From positions 1 to 11,293 of the forward strand of contig LNGD01000041.1 of assembly GCA_001587675.1 (NCBI GenBank): a stretch of DNA of 11,293 nucleotides, given 5' to 3'. Below the pieces are notes generated by a model that did no database searches, was not told the origin of the DNA, and saw only the letters and a program-made list of their open reading frames with translations. Made by a program: the position numbers and the translations under genes. Below, piece by piece: positions 1 to 5,878 of the stretch. This DNA comes from Candidatus Methanofastidiosum methylothiophilum (GTDB lineage: Archaea; Methanobacteriota_B; Thermococci; Methanofastidiosales; Methanofastidiosaceae). Position 1 is the stretch's first letter; every line of letters starts with the position of its first letter.

Positions 1-106
1 AGCAAAAAGTATTTTCATTTTCATCCGCCCCAAACATGGAGACTAAAAAAATCAGTAATGTCAACATCAATGCCAAATATACTCCTATTTTATTTTTTTT
101 CAGCAT
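1..106 (-). CDS. N-terminus of a secreted or membrane protein (partial)
   Basis: An open frame starts at the ATG at 106-104 and runs off the left edge of the window, giving about 35 residues. It begins MLKKNKIG, continues with a hydrophobic stretch of about 15 residues (YLALMLTLLIFLVSMFG) and then turns acidic (ADENENTF). Basic start, hydrophobic core and a G-A step form a standard Sec signal peptide, so the product is probably exported or membrane-anchored. A GGTGAT Shine-Dalgarno-like string lies directly against the start codon, which is closer than usual, and a weak TTAAA box lies about 30 bases upstream. The gene follows the MATE gene on the same strand by 84 bases. The family cannot be told from this fragment; a chance frame is possible, but the signal-peptide pattern argues against it. 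Confidence 0.5.
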   Translation of the reverse strand, partial: MLKKNKIGVYLALMLTLLIFLVSMFGADENENTFC

Positions 107-190
107 ATCACCATAAAGTATTAAAACTATTAGTTTAAGAATATTTCGATTAATAGTATATTTGATTTAAGAAATTATTAATATTAATTT

Positions 191-1618
191 CTAAAAACTA
201 ATTTTTTTAAAAAGTCCTTTAACATATACTTTAGCCCAAATATAAGCTATCAAACTTCCAAGAATGTTTCCAACAACAAGCCCCCACCAAGCACCATTAA
301 GCCCCATCTTAAAAAATATCGCAAATAAATAGGAAAAGGGTACTGTCAAAATAAGTGTTCTAAATAATGTTACAATCAAAGAGTTAACACCTTTCCCGGT
401 ACCCTGAAACATCGCTGAAGAAAACATGCCAAATGCAACAAATGGGTAAAAAAAGGCTGTTATCCTAAGAAAACTTGTTAAATCTTTAAGGATTCTTATT
501 CCTTCTGCAGATTGAGTAAATACCGAAGCAATCTGCGGAGCAAAAATAAAAACTATCGAGGAAACAAATACTTCCATTAATAGTCCTAATTTAACAGAGT
601 ACATATATGCCGTATCAAGTTTTTTTATGTCCTTTCCACCATATGCTGCACCGCTCACAGCAGTTACTGCAGTGGCCATTCCAATTAATGGTAATGTGCC
701 GAACATTACAATTCTCCAACCAGAAGTATAGATTGCTATCCCATCAGTTCCAGCTACTGAAACTACAATCAAATTCAATCCAAGAGTGGAAAATGACATT
801 AAAAGCTGGGATAAAGAAAAAGGAACTCCGACTCTTAAAATATCGAATAGTATAAATTTATGAAATCTGAAATTTGAAAGATTTATTGATACGTAGCTAC
901 TCCTTTTTATAAATAACCAGTAAAACAGAATCACTGCCGATACACCCATTGATAATACAGAAGCCCATGCTGCCCCAGCTACACCCATTTTCAATAGATA
1001 AATAAATATTGGATCAAGAATTATATTGAGAATTGACCCAAAAGACATTGCATACATTGACCTTTTTGCATCTCCTTCGCCCCTTAGAATTGAGTTTGCA
1101 ACGTTGGCAAAGAAAATAAGTAAAGTGCCACCAAACATTATCTGTGCATAAATTGTTGCATCTTCTAGTACATTCCCTGCGCCCATGGCTTCAAATATAG
1201 GTCGGGACAGTAAAACAAAAGGTATTGTAAAAACTATACCGAGTATAAACATTAAGACAATTGTATGGCCTGCAACGTTATCTGCATCTTCTTTTTTATG
1301 TGAACCTATAAATCTTGATATTGCGGCACTCCCCCCCATTCCTACACCCGAAGCTACGGATATTATCATAAAAAAGAATGGAAAGAAAAATCCTACTGCA
1401 GATAAAGCATCGGGGCCCAAAAAAGAAACCCATAGGGCGTCGGCAAAGTTATACAGAGTTTGGACCAGCATAGCTATTATCATTGGTGTGGAGAGTTTTA
1501 GTATAGCTTTCTTTGGATCGCCTAGGAGAGCCTTTATACCATCACTATGCGCCTTAGTATTTTGACCATCTAAATCTTGCATATATGACACTTCGATAAG
1601 TAATAGACTTAAGGACAT
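191..1618 (-). CDS. MATE family multidrug/cation antiporter
   Basis: An integral membrane exporter that uses an inward Na+ or H+ gradient to expel organic cations or other toxic compounds. The 475-residue product has the family's usual length and about 12 hydrophobic segments in two similar halves. The first half shows the MATE signatures: STPMIIAMLVQTLYNFADALW with Asp60, matching the cation-site aspartate of archaeal MATEs; MGGSAAISRFIG near 94-105; NSILRGEGDAKRS near 175-187; and LNIILDPIFI with Asp202. The second half has GWRI, PLIGMATA and FSSAMFQGTGKG. The start is uncertain. ATG 1618 fits a leaderless transcript, with TTATATAA centred 26.5 bases upstream; ATG 1582 would give MQDLDGQ, closer to typical MATE N-termini, but has no ribosome site. 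The gene diverges from the PPOX gene. The substrate cannot be inferred. Confidence 0.93.
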   Translation of the reverse strand: MSLSLLLIEVSYMQDLDGQNTKAHSDGIKALLGDPKKAILKLSTPMIIAMLVQTLYNFADALWVSFLGPDALSAVGFFFPFFFMIISVASGVGMGGSAAISRFIGSHKKEDADNVAGHTIVLMFILGIVFTIPFVLLSRPIFEAMGAGNVLEDATIYAQIMFGGTLLIFFANVANSILRGEGDAKRSMYAMSFGSILNIILDPIFIYLLKMGVAGAAWASVLSMGVSAVILFYWLFIKRSSYVSINLSNFRFHKFILFDILRVGVPFSLSQLLMSFSTLGLNLIVVSVAGTDGIAIYTSGWRIVMFGTLPLIGMATAVTAVSGAAYGGKDIKKLDTAYMYSVKLGLLMEVFVSSIVFIFAPQIASVFTQSAEGIRILKDLTSFLRITAFFYPFVAFGMFSSAMFQGTGKGVNSLIVTLFRTLILTVPFSYLFAIFFKMGLNGAWWGLVVGNILGSLIAYIWAKVYVKGLFKKISF

Positions 1619-1648
1619 AGATTCAAGTTAAAAAGCTTTCTTATATAA
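1618..1648 (-). promoter_or_regulatory. TATA box of the MATE gene, leaderless geometry
   Basis: TTATATAA at 1641-1648 is centred 26.5 bases before the ATG at 1618, the usual TATA-to-start distance for archaeal promoters, so transcription would begin at the start codon. A palindromic AAAGCTTT (1632-1639) lies between box and start. Confidence 0.5.
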
Positions 1649-1694
1649 TGCAATAATTTTATTAATTCGTATCCTACACAATATAAATTAATCA

Positions 1695-1736
1695 AAAGAT
1701 TTTAAAACTTTCAATATAATTATATTATGGTAGCAT
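1695..1736 (+). promoter_or_regulatory. Probable promoter of the PPOX-like gene with AT palindrome
   Basis: A TTTAAA box at 1701-1706 predicts a transcript start near 1730, leaving a leader of about 7 bases with no Shine-Dalgarno site. Between box and ATG lies a 14-bp perfect palindrome made only of A and T (1713-1726, core TATAATTATA). It could be an operator, but AT-only palindromes arise easily in this genome. Confidence 0.35.
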
Positions 1737-2210
1737 ATGGAAATCGTAAAAATACCAAAAATGAAAAAATCAGAATATGACAAACTTATCTCAAAACAGT
1801 ATCTTTGTAGAGTCGCCTTCCGAGGGGATAAATACCCATATATTGCACCTTTATTGTATATATTTGATGGCAAACACATGTATTTTTTATCTACTAATTA
1901 TGGTAAGAAAATATCTTATTTTAGGGAGTACCCCTACGTTCTAGTAGAGATAGAAGATTATGAAAAAGATTTTTCCGATTTCAGTTTTATGATACTTTCT
2001 GGGAAAATAATCGAGATCACAGATGAAAAAGAAGATAAAAAAATAAGGAAAGATTTTGTAGAGATGTTACTAACTAGAAATCTATCAAAAAACATCATGA
2101 TTGCTTTAGGCCATTCTCCAAACGAATCGTTCGAAGCATTAATTAACGAAAAAAGAAGCATAGTCTGGAAATTAATTGATGTTGAAGAGATAAAAGCGTT
2201 CAAAAAATAA
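1737..2210 (+). CDS. Pyridoxamine 5'-phosphate oxidase-like (PPOX-fold) flavin-binding protein
   Basis: A 157-residue cytoplasmic protein of the split-barrel flavin fold, in the NimA-like branch rather than true PdxH. The N-terminus has a short helix (PKMKKSEYDKLISKQ), followed by the typical strand order: YLCRVAFRGDKYPYIAPLLYIFDGKHMYFLST (about 22-53), the basic turn YGKKISYFREYPYVLVEIE (about 55-73) where the FMN phosphate usually binds, and the strand FSFMILSGKIIEI (about 82-94). A final strand IVWKLIDVEEI closes the barrel. The length is usual for the family. Such proteins bind FMN, F420 or haem, and many are of unknown reaction; nitroimidazole reduction is known for some NimA relatives. 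The gene has its own promoter, diverges from the MATE gene and ends 4 bases before the convergent RudS-like gene. The fold call is firm; the function is open. Confidence 0.8.
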   Translation: MEIVKIPKMKKSEYDKLISKQYLCRVAFRGDKYPYIAPLLYIFDGKHMYFLSTNYGKKISYFREYPYVLVEIEDYEKDFSDFSFMILSGKIIEITDEKEDKKIRKDFVEMLLTRNLSKNIMIALGHSPNESFEALINEKRSIVWKLIDVEEIKAFKK

Positions 2211-2214
2211 TGGA
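2201..2214 (-). terminator. U-rich terminator of the photolyase operon inside the PPOX 3' end
   Basis: On the minus strand, the bases just after the RudS-like stop codon read TTATTTTTT (rc of 2201-2209). Archaeal RNA polymerase stops at such U-runs. The signal lies within the last codons of the convergent PPOX gene. Confidence 0.4.
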
Positions 2215-3195
2215 CTATTCCCAGTAATCTCTAACATCACACGCATTGATATCTTCAAGAGACAATAATCCGTCAGGATAAGGTTGAAAGAAACTCTGAT
2301 TTTCAAGATATTTTTCATCGAATCTTAATACCCATGCCTTCAAAATATTTGTAGGTACGCTCAAAGGTACTTGACCCTTTCTATATTTATCAATAGATTG
2401 AAAGAAAAACTCTTTTTCATTTTTATTCAAGTTATCTGATATATAACCAAACATATGAAACAGTATATTGACGTTTGGGCCGCATTTAGGGGGTTTGGAT
2501 AATAATGAGTACAGATGGAACTCATAATTTGCGATAACTTTTTCTATTGCCATTTTTTCAATATTTCCGACAATTCTTCCCAACTCTTTAGCCTCTTTTT
2601 GATTATAGGCACTAAACAGTAGTTTATTATAGGTCTGGTATTCTATCAATTCAGTTATTGAATTAGACTTTTTTACTTCATTAAATTTTCTTAATGCATA
2701 GATCTTAGTTAAGAAATGTTGCTTTATTCTTGAATTAGTTAATCTATTTTCGTCCTCTATTGCAATATTTGAATATTTATTTAAAACAGCCTTCCCAAAA
2801 AATCCTGAACTTTTTGGCGATTCAGGTTGAGGTCCCTTTACTGTATATATTTTTACATCTCTAACTCCACAAGAAGGAGATTTTGATTTAAGGATAAATC
2901 CTTCGATTTCAGGAAGTCCATTTAAGAATGAATTTGAAAACTCTACCATTTTATCTGTAACGTCTTTCTCAGTGCTTGGTTGGAATAACTTTAGAGTCCC
3001 ATCATATGAAATAACTCGAATAGGGTCCCTTGGTACACCAAGACCAATTTCATACTCGGGACATACTGGAATAAATTCTACAAAAGATTTTAACAGCTTT
3101 ACAAAATCACTAGATATCATTTGTGCATTGTACCTGCAACTGTCGAACTCAATACATTTGCTTACTACAATTCTTGGTTTTAAAAATTCTTTCAA
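2215..3195 (-). CDS. rudS: RudS-like tRNA 4-thiouridine desulfidase (TudS/DUF523 + YbgA/DUF1722)
   Basis: The 326-residue product joins two known domains. Residues 6-150 are a TudS (DUF523) domain, which in characterised members holds a [4Fe-4S] cluster on three cysteines and takes sulfur off thiouracil. Its motifs are present: VSKC (Cys14) with CRY (Cys20), CPE-x3-GLG-x-PR (Cys45, Glu47) and KSPSCG (Cys109). Residues 185-310 are YbgA/DUF1722, shown by the LFSAY and KELGRIVGN segments, RKGQVPLSVP and FFQPYP. Fusions of this kind (RudS) remove 4-thiouridine from bacterial tRNA; here that role is inferred from architecture. The start is TTG 3195, preceded by GAAGTGAT as ribosome site; the frame has a TGA 9 bases upstream, so no earlier start exists. 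It is the last gene of the photolyase operon, and E. coli likewise has ybgA beside phr. Confidence 0.85.
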   Translation of the reverse strand: MKEFLKPRIVVSKCIEFDSCRYNAQMISSDFVKLLKSFVEFIPVCPEYEIGLGVPRDPIRVISYDGTLKLFQPSTEKDVTDKMVEFSNSFLNGLPEIEGFILKSKSPSCGVRDVKIYTVKGPQPESPKSSGFFGKAVLNKYSNIAIEDENRLTNSRIKQHFLTKIYALRKFNEVKKSNSITELIEYQTYNKLLFSAYNQKEAKELGRIVGNIEKMAIEKVIANYEFHLYSLLSKPPKCGPNVNILFHMFGYISDNLNKNEKEFFFQSIDKYRKGQVPLSVPTNILKAWVLRFDEKYLENQSFFQPYPDGLLSLEDINACDVRDYWE

Positions 3196-3204
3196 AATAT
3201 CACT

Positions 3205-3681
3205 TCAATCTAATTTATTCGCCATTTCTAACATATAAGATAAATCTTTATCAGATGCGTATCCTATTCCTTTAAATTTAATTATGCCTTCTTTATCCAA
3301 CAGAAAAACGTATCCAATATTTATATTATCAATTAAAAGATAACGAATGTACTCCTTATAGTTGCCATAGTAGGTTAAAACTTTCATATGCTTCTCCATA
3401 GGAATACCGGCTCTCATTCCTCCATCGATAGAGCCCCTAAATAACTTCCAAATACCATCTATCATAGGAACTTCATAATAGGCATAATTAATGTTCCCAG
3501 AAAACTTTTTCTCAAAAGGCATTGCCCATGAATCAATCATTTCTTGTGCTTCTCGTACAAAAGCTACTGCAATTAGAGCGATCTTACCTTTGACCATATC
3601 TGGAAGTTTAACTTCAGTTTTAGCAAGAGAATATGCAGATATTTTTGGGAAAACTTTACCTATAACTTCATTTTCACTCAT
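3205..3681 (-). CDS. Atp10-like thioredoxin-fold protein without cysteines
   Basis: A 158-residue protein with no signal peptide, so probably cytoplasmic. It resembles the Atp10 group (mitochondrial ATP synthase assembly factor and prokaryotic relatives), a branch of the thioredoxin fold. Supporting segments are the strand ALIAVAFVREAQEMIDSW (35-52) where a redoxin would carry its Cys motif, PFEKKF (55-60), the RG-x4-GGMRAGIP segment (82-94) and the closing strand pair YVFLLDKEGIIKFKGIGYA (124-142). It contains no cysteine at all, so it cannot act as a thiol oxidoreductase or ordinary peroxiredoxin. The ATG lies 2 bases after the photolyase stop codon and has no ribosome site, so translation is probably coupled to the upstream gene. 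Its job is unknown; a chaperone or partner role for the neighbouring photolyase or Fe-S desulfidase is a guess from position only. The family assignment is moderate. Confidence 0.65.
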   Translation of the reverse strand: MSENEVIGKVFPKISAYSLAKTEVKLPDMVKGKIALIAVAFVREAQEMIDSWAMPFEKKFSGNINYAYYEVPMIDGIWKLFRGSIDGGMRAGIPMEKHMKVLTYYGNYKEYIRYLLIDNINIGYVFLLDKEGIIKFKGIGYASDKDLSYMLEMANKLD

Positions 3682-3683
3682 AC

Positions 3684-5042
3684 TTATATTTTAGAAACAT
3701 AATCATTTATCTTTTTCGCATAAGCATCTGGGTCAAATTTTCTTTTTAGACCTTTATCATTCATATACCGTATATTGCCAAATATTTTTCTTTCAGACCA
3801 AGGACGATCGTGCTTTCCAAAACACCAAGCCACACCAGTATAACCATTTGCATCACGACCGTCTAACTCATATTTATCATTTAGATATAATAGTATCTCA
3901 TAAGCCTCTTTTGGCGATTTTGTCCATTCAATTATTTTTTTCCCCCAATACATTCTCATGTAGCCATGCATCTTGCCATAATATACCATTTCGTTTTGGG
4001 CTGCATTCCAGTAAGGGTCATGGGTCTTTGCCATCTCAAAATCTTTTTTAGAATAAGTATAATCCCTCGTATCTTTTTCATGAATTTCTAATGTCCTTTT
4101 GCACCATTCAGGAAGTCCTTCAAAAGAATCATATTTAGGATTGTAATAAGTATAATTCATAGAAAGTTCCCGCCTTACAATCAACTCTTCTAAATAAGGC
4201 CCCTTGCCGGGACTATCTATCTCAAGAATCTTCAAAGCAATGAAAATAGGGGATATCTGACCAAAGTGAAGGTAAGGTCCCATGTTTGATAAGTAGTCAA
4301 GACTGGGATTGTTTCTTAATTCGTCATATCTGTCAAGTTTTTTCTTTATAAATGTTTCAAGATTACTCATTGCTTCCGAGGTACCACCAAATAAATGTGG
4401 AGAAGATGGTACAGTTGTATCTATCTTTAGAGATTTAATTAATTCCTCCATATTATCTAAATTAAGTGTATCATAAGGTAGGGACAAAGAACTCTTGATA
4501 GGAATGTTTTGTTTCAAAGGTAAAAGATAGACATTGAGAAGTTTATTTATTTTTGGCCGTATAGTTGCTGCTGAATACTCCTCTTTCTTTGAAACTTCTT
4601 CAATAGGAACAACTGTGTTCGATTCAATTTCAATTAAAGGGCAATCTATATTAATTGCAACATAATTTCTCCAGCTACGTTCATTTCTGAGATATCCCTT
4701 GTCTGTAACCACGATTGATGCATTATTCGATAGCTGAGTAGCCCCAACTTCAGGAGATGTTTTTAATAAAATGAATTTAATTTTTCTTTCTTCTAAAGAC
4801 TTCTGGACTTCATGCAATCCTTCAAGCATGAATGAGAAGTTTCTAAGATTCCCATTAGGAAATTTTTCATTTAAACCAAAAAAAACGAGAACTGGCTTAT
4901 TCAAAGAATTCGCTTTAATAATTGAATATTCTAGTGCATGATTAAAATTTGTTCTTTGGGAAGATTGCATCCAATACAGAACATAATCTCCATTTTTTTG
5001 TGGTTTGTTGTTTAGAACTCTAATTCTCTCGTTCTGAATCAA
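3684..5042 (-). CDS. phr: Class II CPD photolyase
   Basis: A FAD enzyme that uses near-UV/blue light to split cyclobutane pyrimidine dimers in DNA. The 452-residue product matches archaeal class II photolyases along its whole length. The N-terminal antenna Rossmann domain (about 18-150) contains DYVLYWMQSSQR and VVPIEEVSKKEEYSAATIRPKI. The helical FAD domain (about 220-452) contains LSNMGPYLHFGQIS, EELIVRREL, HDPYWNAAQNEM, GKMHGYMRMYWGKKIIEW and YELDGRDANGYTG. The class II electron-transfer tryptophans are all present: Trp345, Trp366 and Trp373, equivalent by spacing to W360, W381 and W388 of the Methanosarcina mazei enzyme. The start is TTG 5042, with GGTG (5051-5048) five bases before it; no ATG lies near. 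It is the first gene of the operon with the Atp10-like and RudS-like genes. The antenna may be 8-HDF if the host makes F420; not seen directly. Confidence 0.97.
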   Translation of the reverse strand: MIQNERIRVLNNKPQKNGDYVLYWMQSSQRTNFNHALEYSIIKANSLNKPVLVFFGLNEKFPNGNLRNFSFMLEGLHEVQKSLEERKIKFILLKTSPEVGATQLSNNASIVVTDKGYLRNERSWRNYVAINIDCPLIEIESNTVVPIEEVSKKEEYSAATIRPKINKLLNVYLLPLKQNIPIKSSLSLPYDTLNLDNMEELIKSLKIDTTVPSSPHLFGGTSEAMSNLETFIKKKLDRYDELRNNPSLDYLSNMGPYLHFGQISPIFIALKILEIDSPGKGPYLEELIVRRELSMNYTYYNPKYDSFEGLPEWCKRTLEIHEKDTRDYTYSKKDFEMAKTHDPYWNAAQNEMVYYGKMHGYMRMYWGKKIIEWTKSPKEAYEILLYLNDKYELDGRDANGYTGVAWCFGKHDRPWSERKIFGNIRYMNDKGLKRKFDPDAYAKKINDYVSKI

Positions 5043-5090
5043 TTCTACACCAGTTAGCTATTACTAGTTATAGTATAGATAATTTTCGGT
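5043..5090 (-). promoter_or_regulatory. Promoter and candidate palindromic operator of the photolyase operon
   Basis: Possible TATA boxes read, on the minus strand, GAAAATTAT (rc of 5080-5088), TATCTATA (5074-5081) or CTATAAC (5067-5073); which is used cannot be decided. A 16-bp near-palindrome, CTATTACTAGTTATAG (5058-5073), matches in 7 of 8 symmetric pairs with the core ACTAGT, and sits between the upstream boxes and the start codon, where an archaeal repressor would block polymerase. The ribosome site GGTG follows at 5051-5048. Confidence 0.45.
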
Positions 5091-5109
5091 TAAAAAAATA
5101 ATAAAAAAA
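5091..5109 (-). terminator. U-rich terminator of the DUF4013 gene
   Basis: Immediately after the DUF4013 stop codon the minus strand reads seven T, then ATTA, then seven T, with no hairpin. Two consecutive U-tracts are a good archaeal intrinsic terminator, and they separate this gene from the photolyase promoter just downstream. Confidence 0.6.
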
Positions 5110-5793
5110 TTAAATTTTCTTATCAATTTCTATCATGACACCTGCATACATTGAGAAACTAATGATCCCAGTTATAAAGGAGGCGATTGCAGTTCCAATG
5201 ACGGGGACATTTGACAGAATTCCAACTAAAGCTAAATTTAATACTACTGCCAGTAACCAAGCTATAATGTAATCACTTTTTAGTATGTATTTCTTTATTT
5301 CTTGGAAATTAAAGCCCTCTGAAAAGTTATCTGTTTTGATGTAGTTTAATGTTGCAACAGGTGCGATATAGGAAGCAATCAAAAGCAAGAATACGGCTAT
5401 TACTATTAAAGGTAAAGATGCGAGTATATATGGCATAAATATTGGAAATAGTTCCCCCGGATTCATCCTCTCAACTCTTTGAGGCCCTAACAAGGTAAGT
5501 TTACCTATTGCTGGTACGATAGCTATAAAGAAAGCAATCATTCCTACGATTAGAGCAGGTATAGCGTAGATTATATCTATTATGAATCCTAGAAGTCCTT
5601 TTGTAAAGTATTTTCCTAAGTCGTCCCATTCTTCCATATTCTCTGTCTGTACTCCTTTCTTGATATCAGAACTTTCAAGGATATACCCATAGGATATCAA
5701 GTTAACAATAGGGATTATATTAACGACTATCCCTATAAGGAGTTTTCTAAAGTCAGAAAATGGTTTTTTAAAAGATAGATTATAGTTTATCAT
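5110..5793 (-). CDS. DUF4013 family multi-pass membrane protein
   Basis: A 227-residue protein, mostly hydrophobic, with about six membrane segments (near 17-38, 66-95, 115-148 and a long C-terminal set from about 172 to 222). It matches the archaeal DUF4013 family in layout: a first helix region, a polar loop with the acidic/aromatic motif MEEWDDLGKYFTKGL (53-67), then an IIDIIYAIPALIVG helix. There is no enzyme motif and the family has no known function. The ATG at 5793 has a TATA box (rc ATATAAA, 5816-5822) centred 26 bases upstream, so the mRNA is probably leaderless. It is divergent from the membrane winged-helix gene at 5879 across 85 bases with a candidate operator, which suggests, but does not show, that the regulator controls it. 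Confidence 0.8.
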   Translation of the reverse strand: MINYNLSFKKPFSDFRKLLIGIVVNIIPIVNLISYGYILESSDIKKGVQTENMEEWDDLGKYFTKGLLGFIIDIIYAIPALIVGMIAFFIAIVPAIGKLTLLGPQRVERMNPGELFPIFMPYILASLPLIVIAVFLLLIASYIAPVATLNYIKTDNFSEGFNFQEIKKYILKSDYIIAWLLAVVLNLALVGILSNVPVIGTAIASFITGIISFSMYAGVMIEIDKKI

Positions 5794-5878
5794 CAGTTAA
5801 GAGATAAACGGTTCGTTTATATGTTTTTTCGATAATGGCATCGATAAGACTTAAGAATACCTATATAAAATTAAATAT
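5794..5878. promoter_or_regulatory. Divergent promoter region with inverted repeat over a TATA box
   Basis: For the minus-strand DUF4013 gene, ATATAAA (5816-5822) is correctly placed for a start at 5793. A perfect inverted repeat, ATAAACG-GTT-CGTTTAT (5804-5820), overlaps that box and reaches toward the transcript start. A direct repeat, TCGATAA at 5829-5835 and 5841-5847 (12-base step), lies in the middle. For the plus-strand gene, the strong CTATATAAAA (5861-5870) is only about 14 bases before the ATG, too close for a normal TATA box; a weaker TTAAGAAT (5851-5858) has the right distance. Confidence 0.5.

Noticed and set aside
161..172. 12-base string TTTGATTTAAGA repeated at 6789-6800
   Set aside because: AT-rich and short, with a near copy inside a coding region (around 2882-2892); likely chance in this composition.
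607..1565. Plus-strand open frames opposite the MATE gene (607-855, 1185-1565)
   Set aside because: Antisense shadows of a clear membrane protein gene; their translations are low-complexity and match no family.
1688..2203. Minus-strand frames opposite the PPOX-like gene
   Set aside because: They lie over a well-supported gene in the other strand, have no promoter or ribosome site and no recognisable domain.
3205..3207. Selenocysteine readthrough of the TGA between the Atp10-like and RudS-like genes
   Set aside because: A ribosome site and start codon follow at once, no cysteine or redox site would be restored, and no SECIS-like structure is apparent.
2972..4051. Plus-strand frames over the photolyase operon (2972-3238, 3491-3694, 3848-4051)
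   Set aside because: Shadows of three genes with strong family motifs; no independent start signals.
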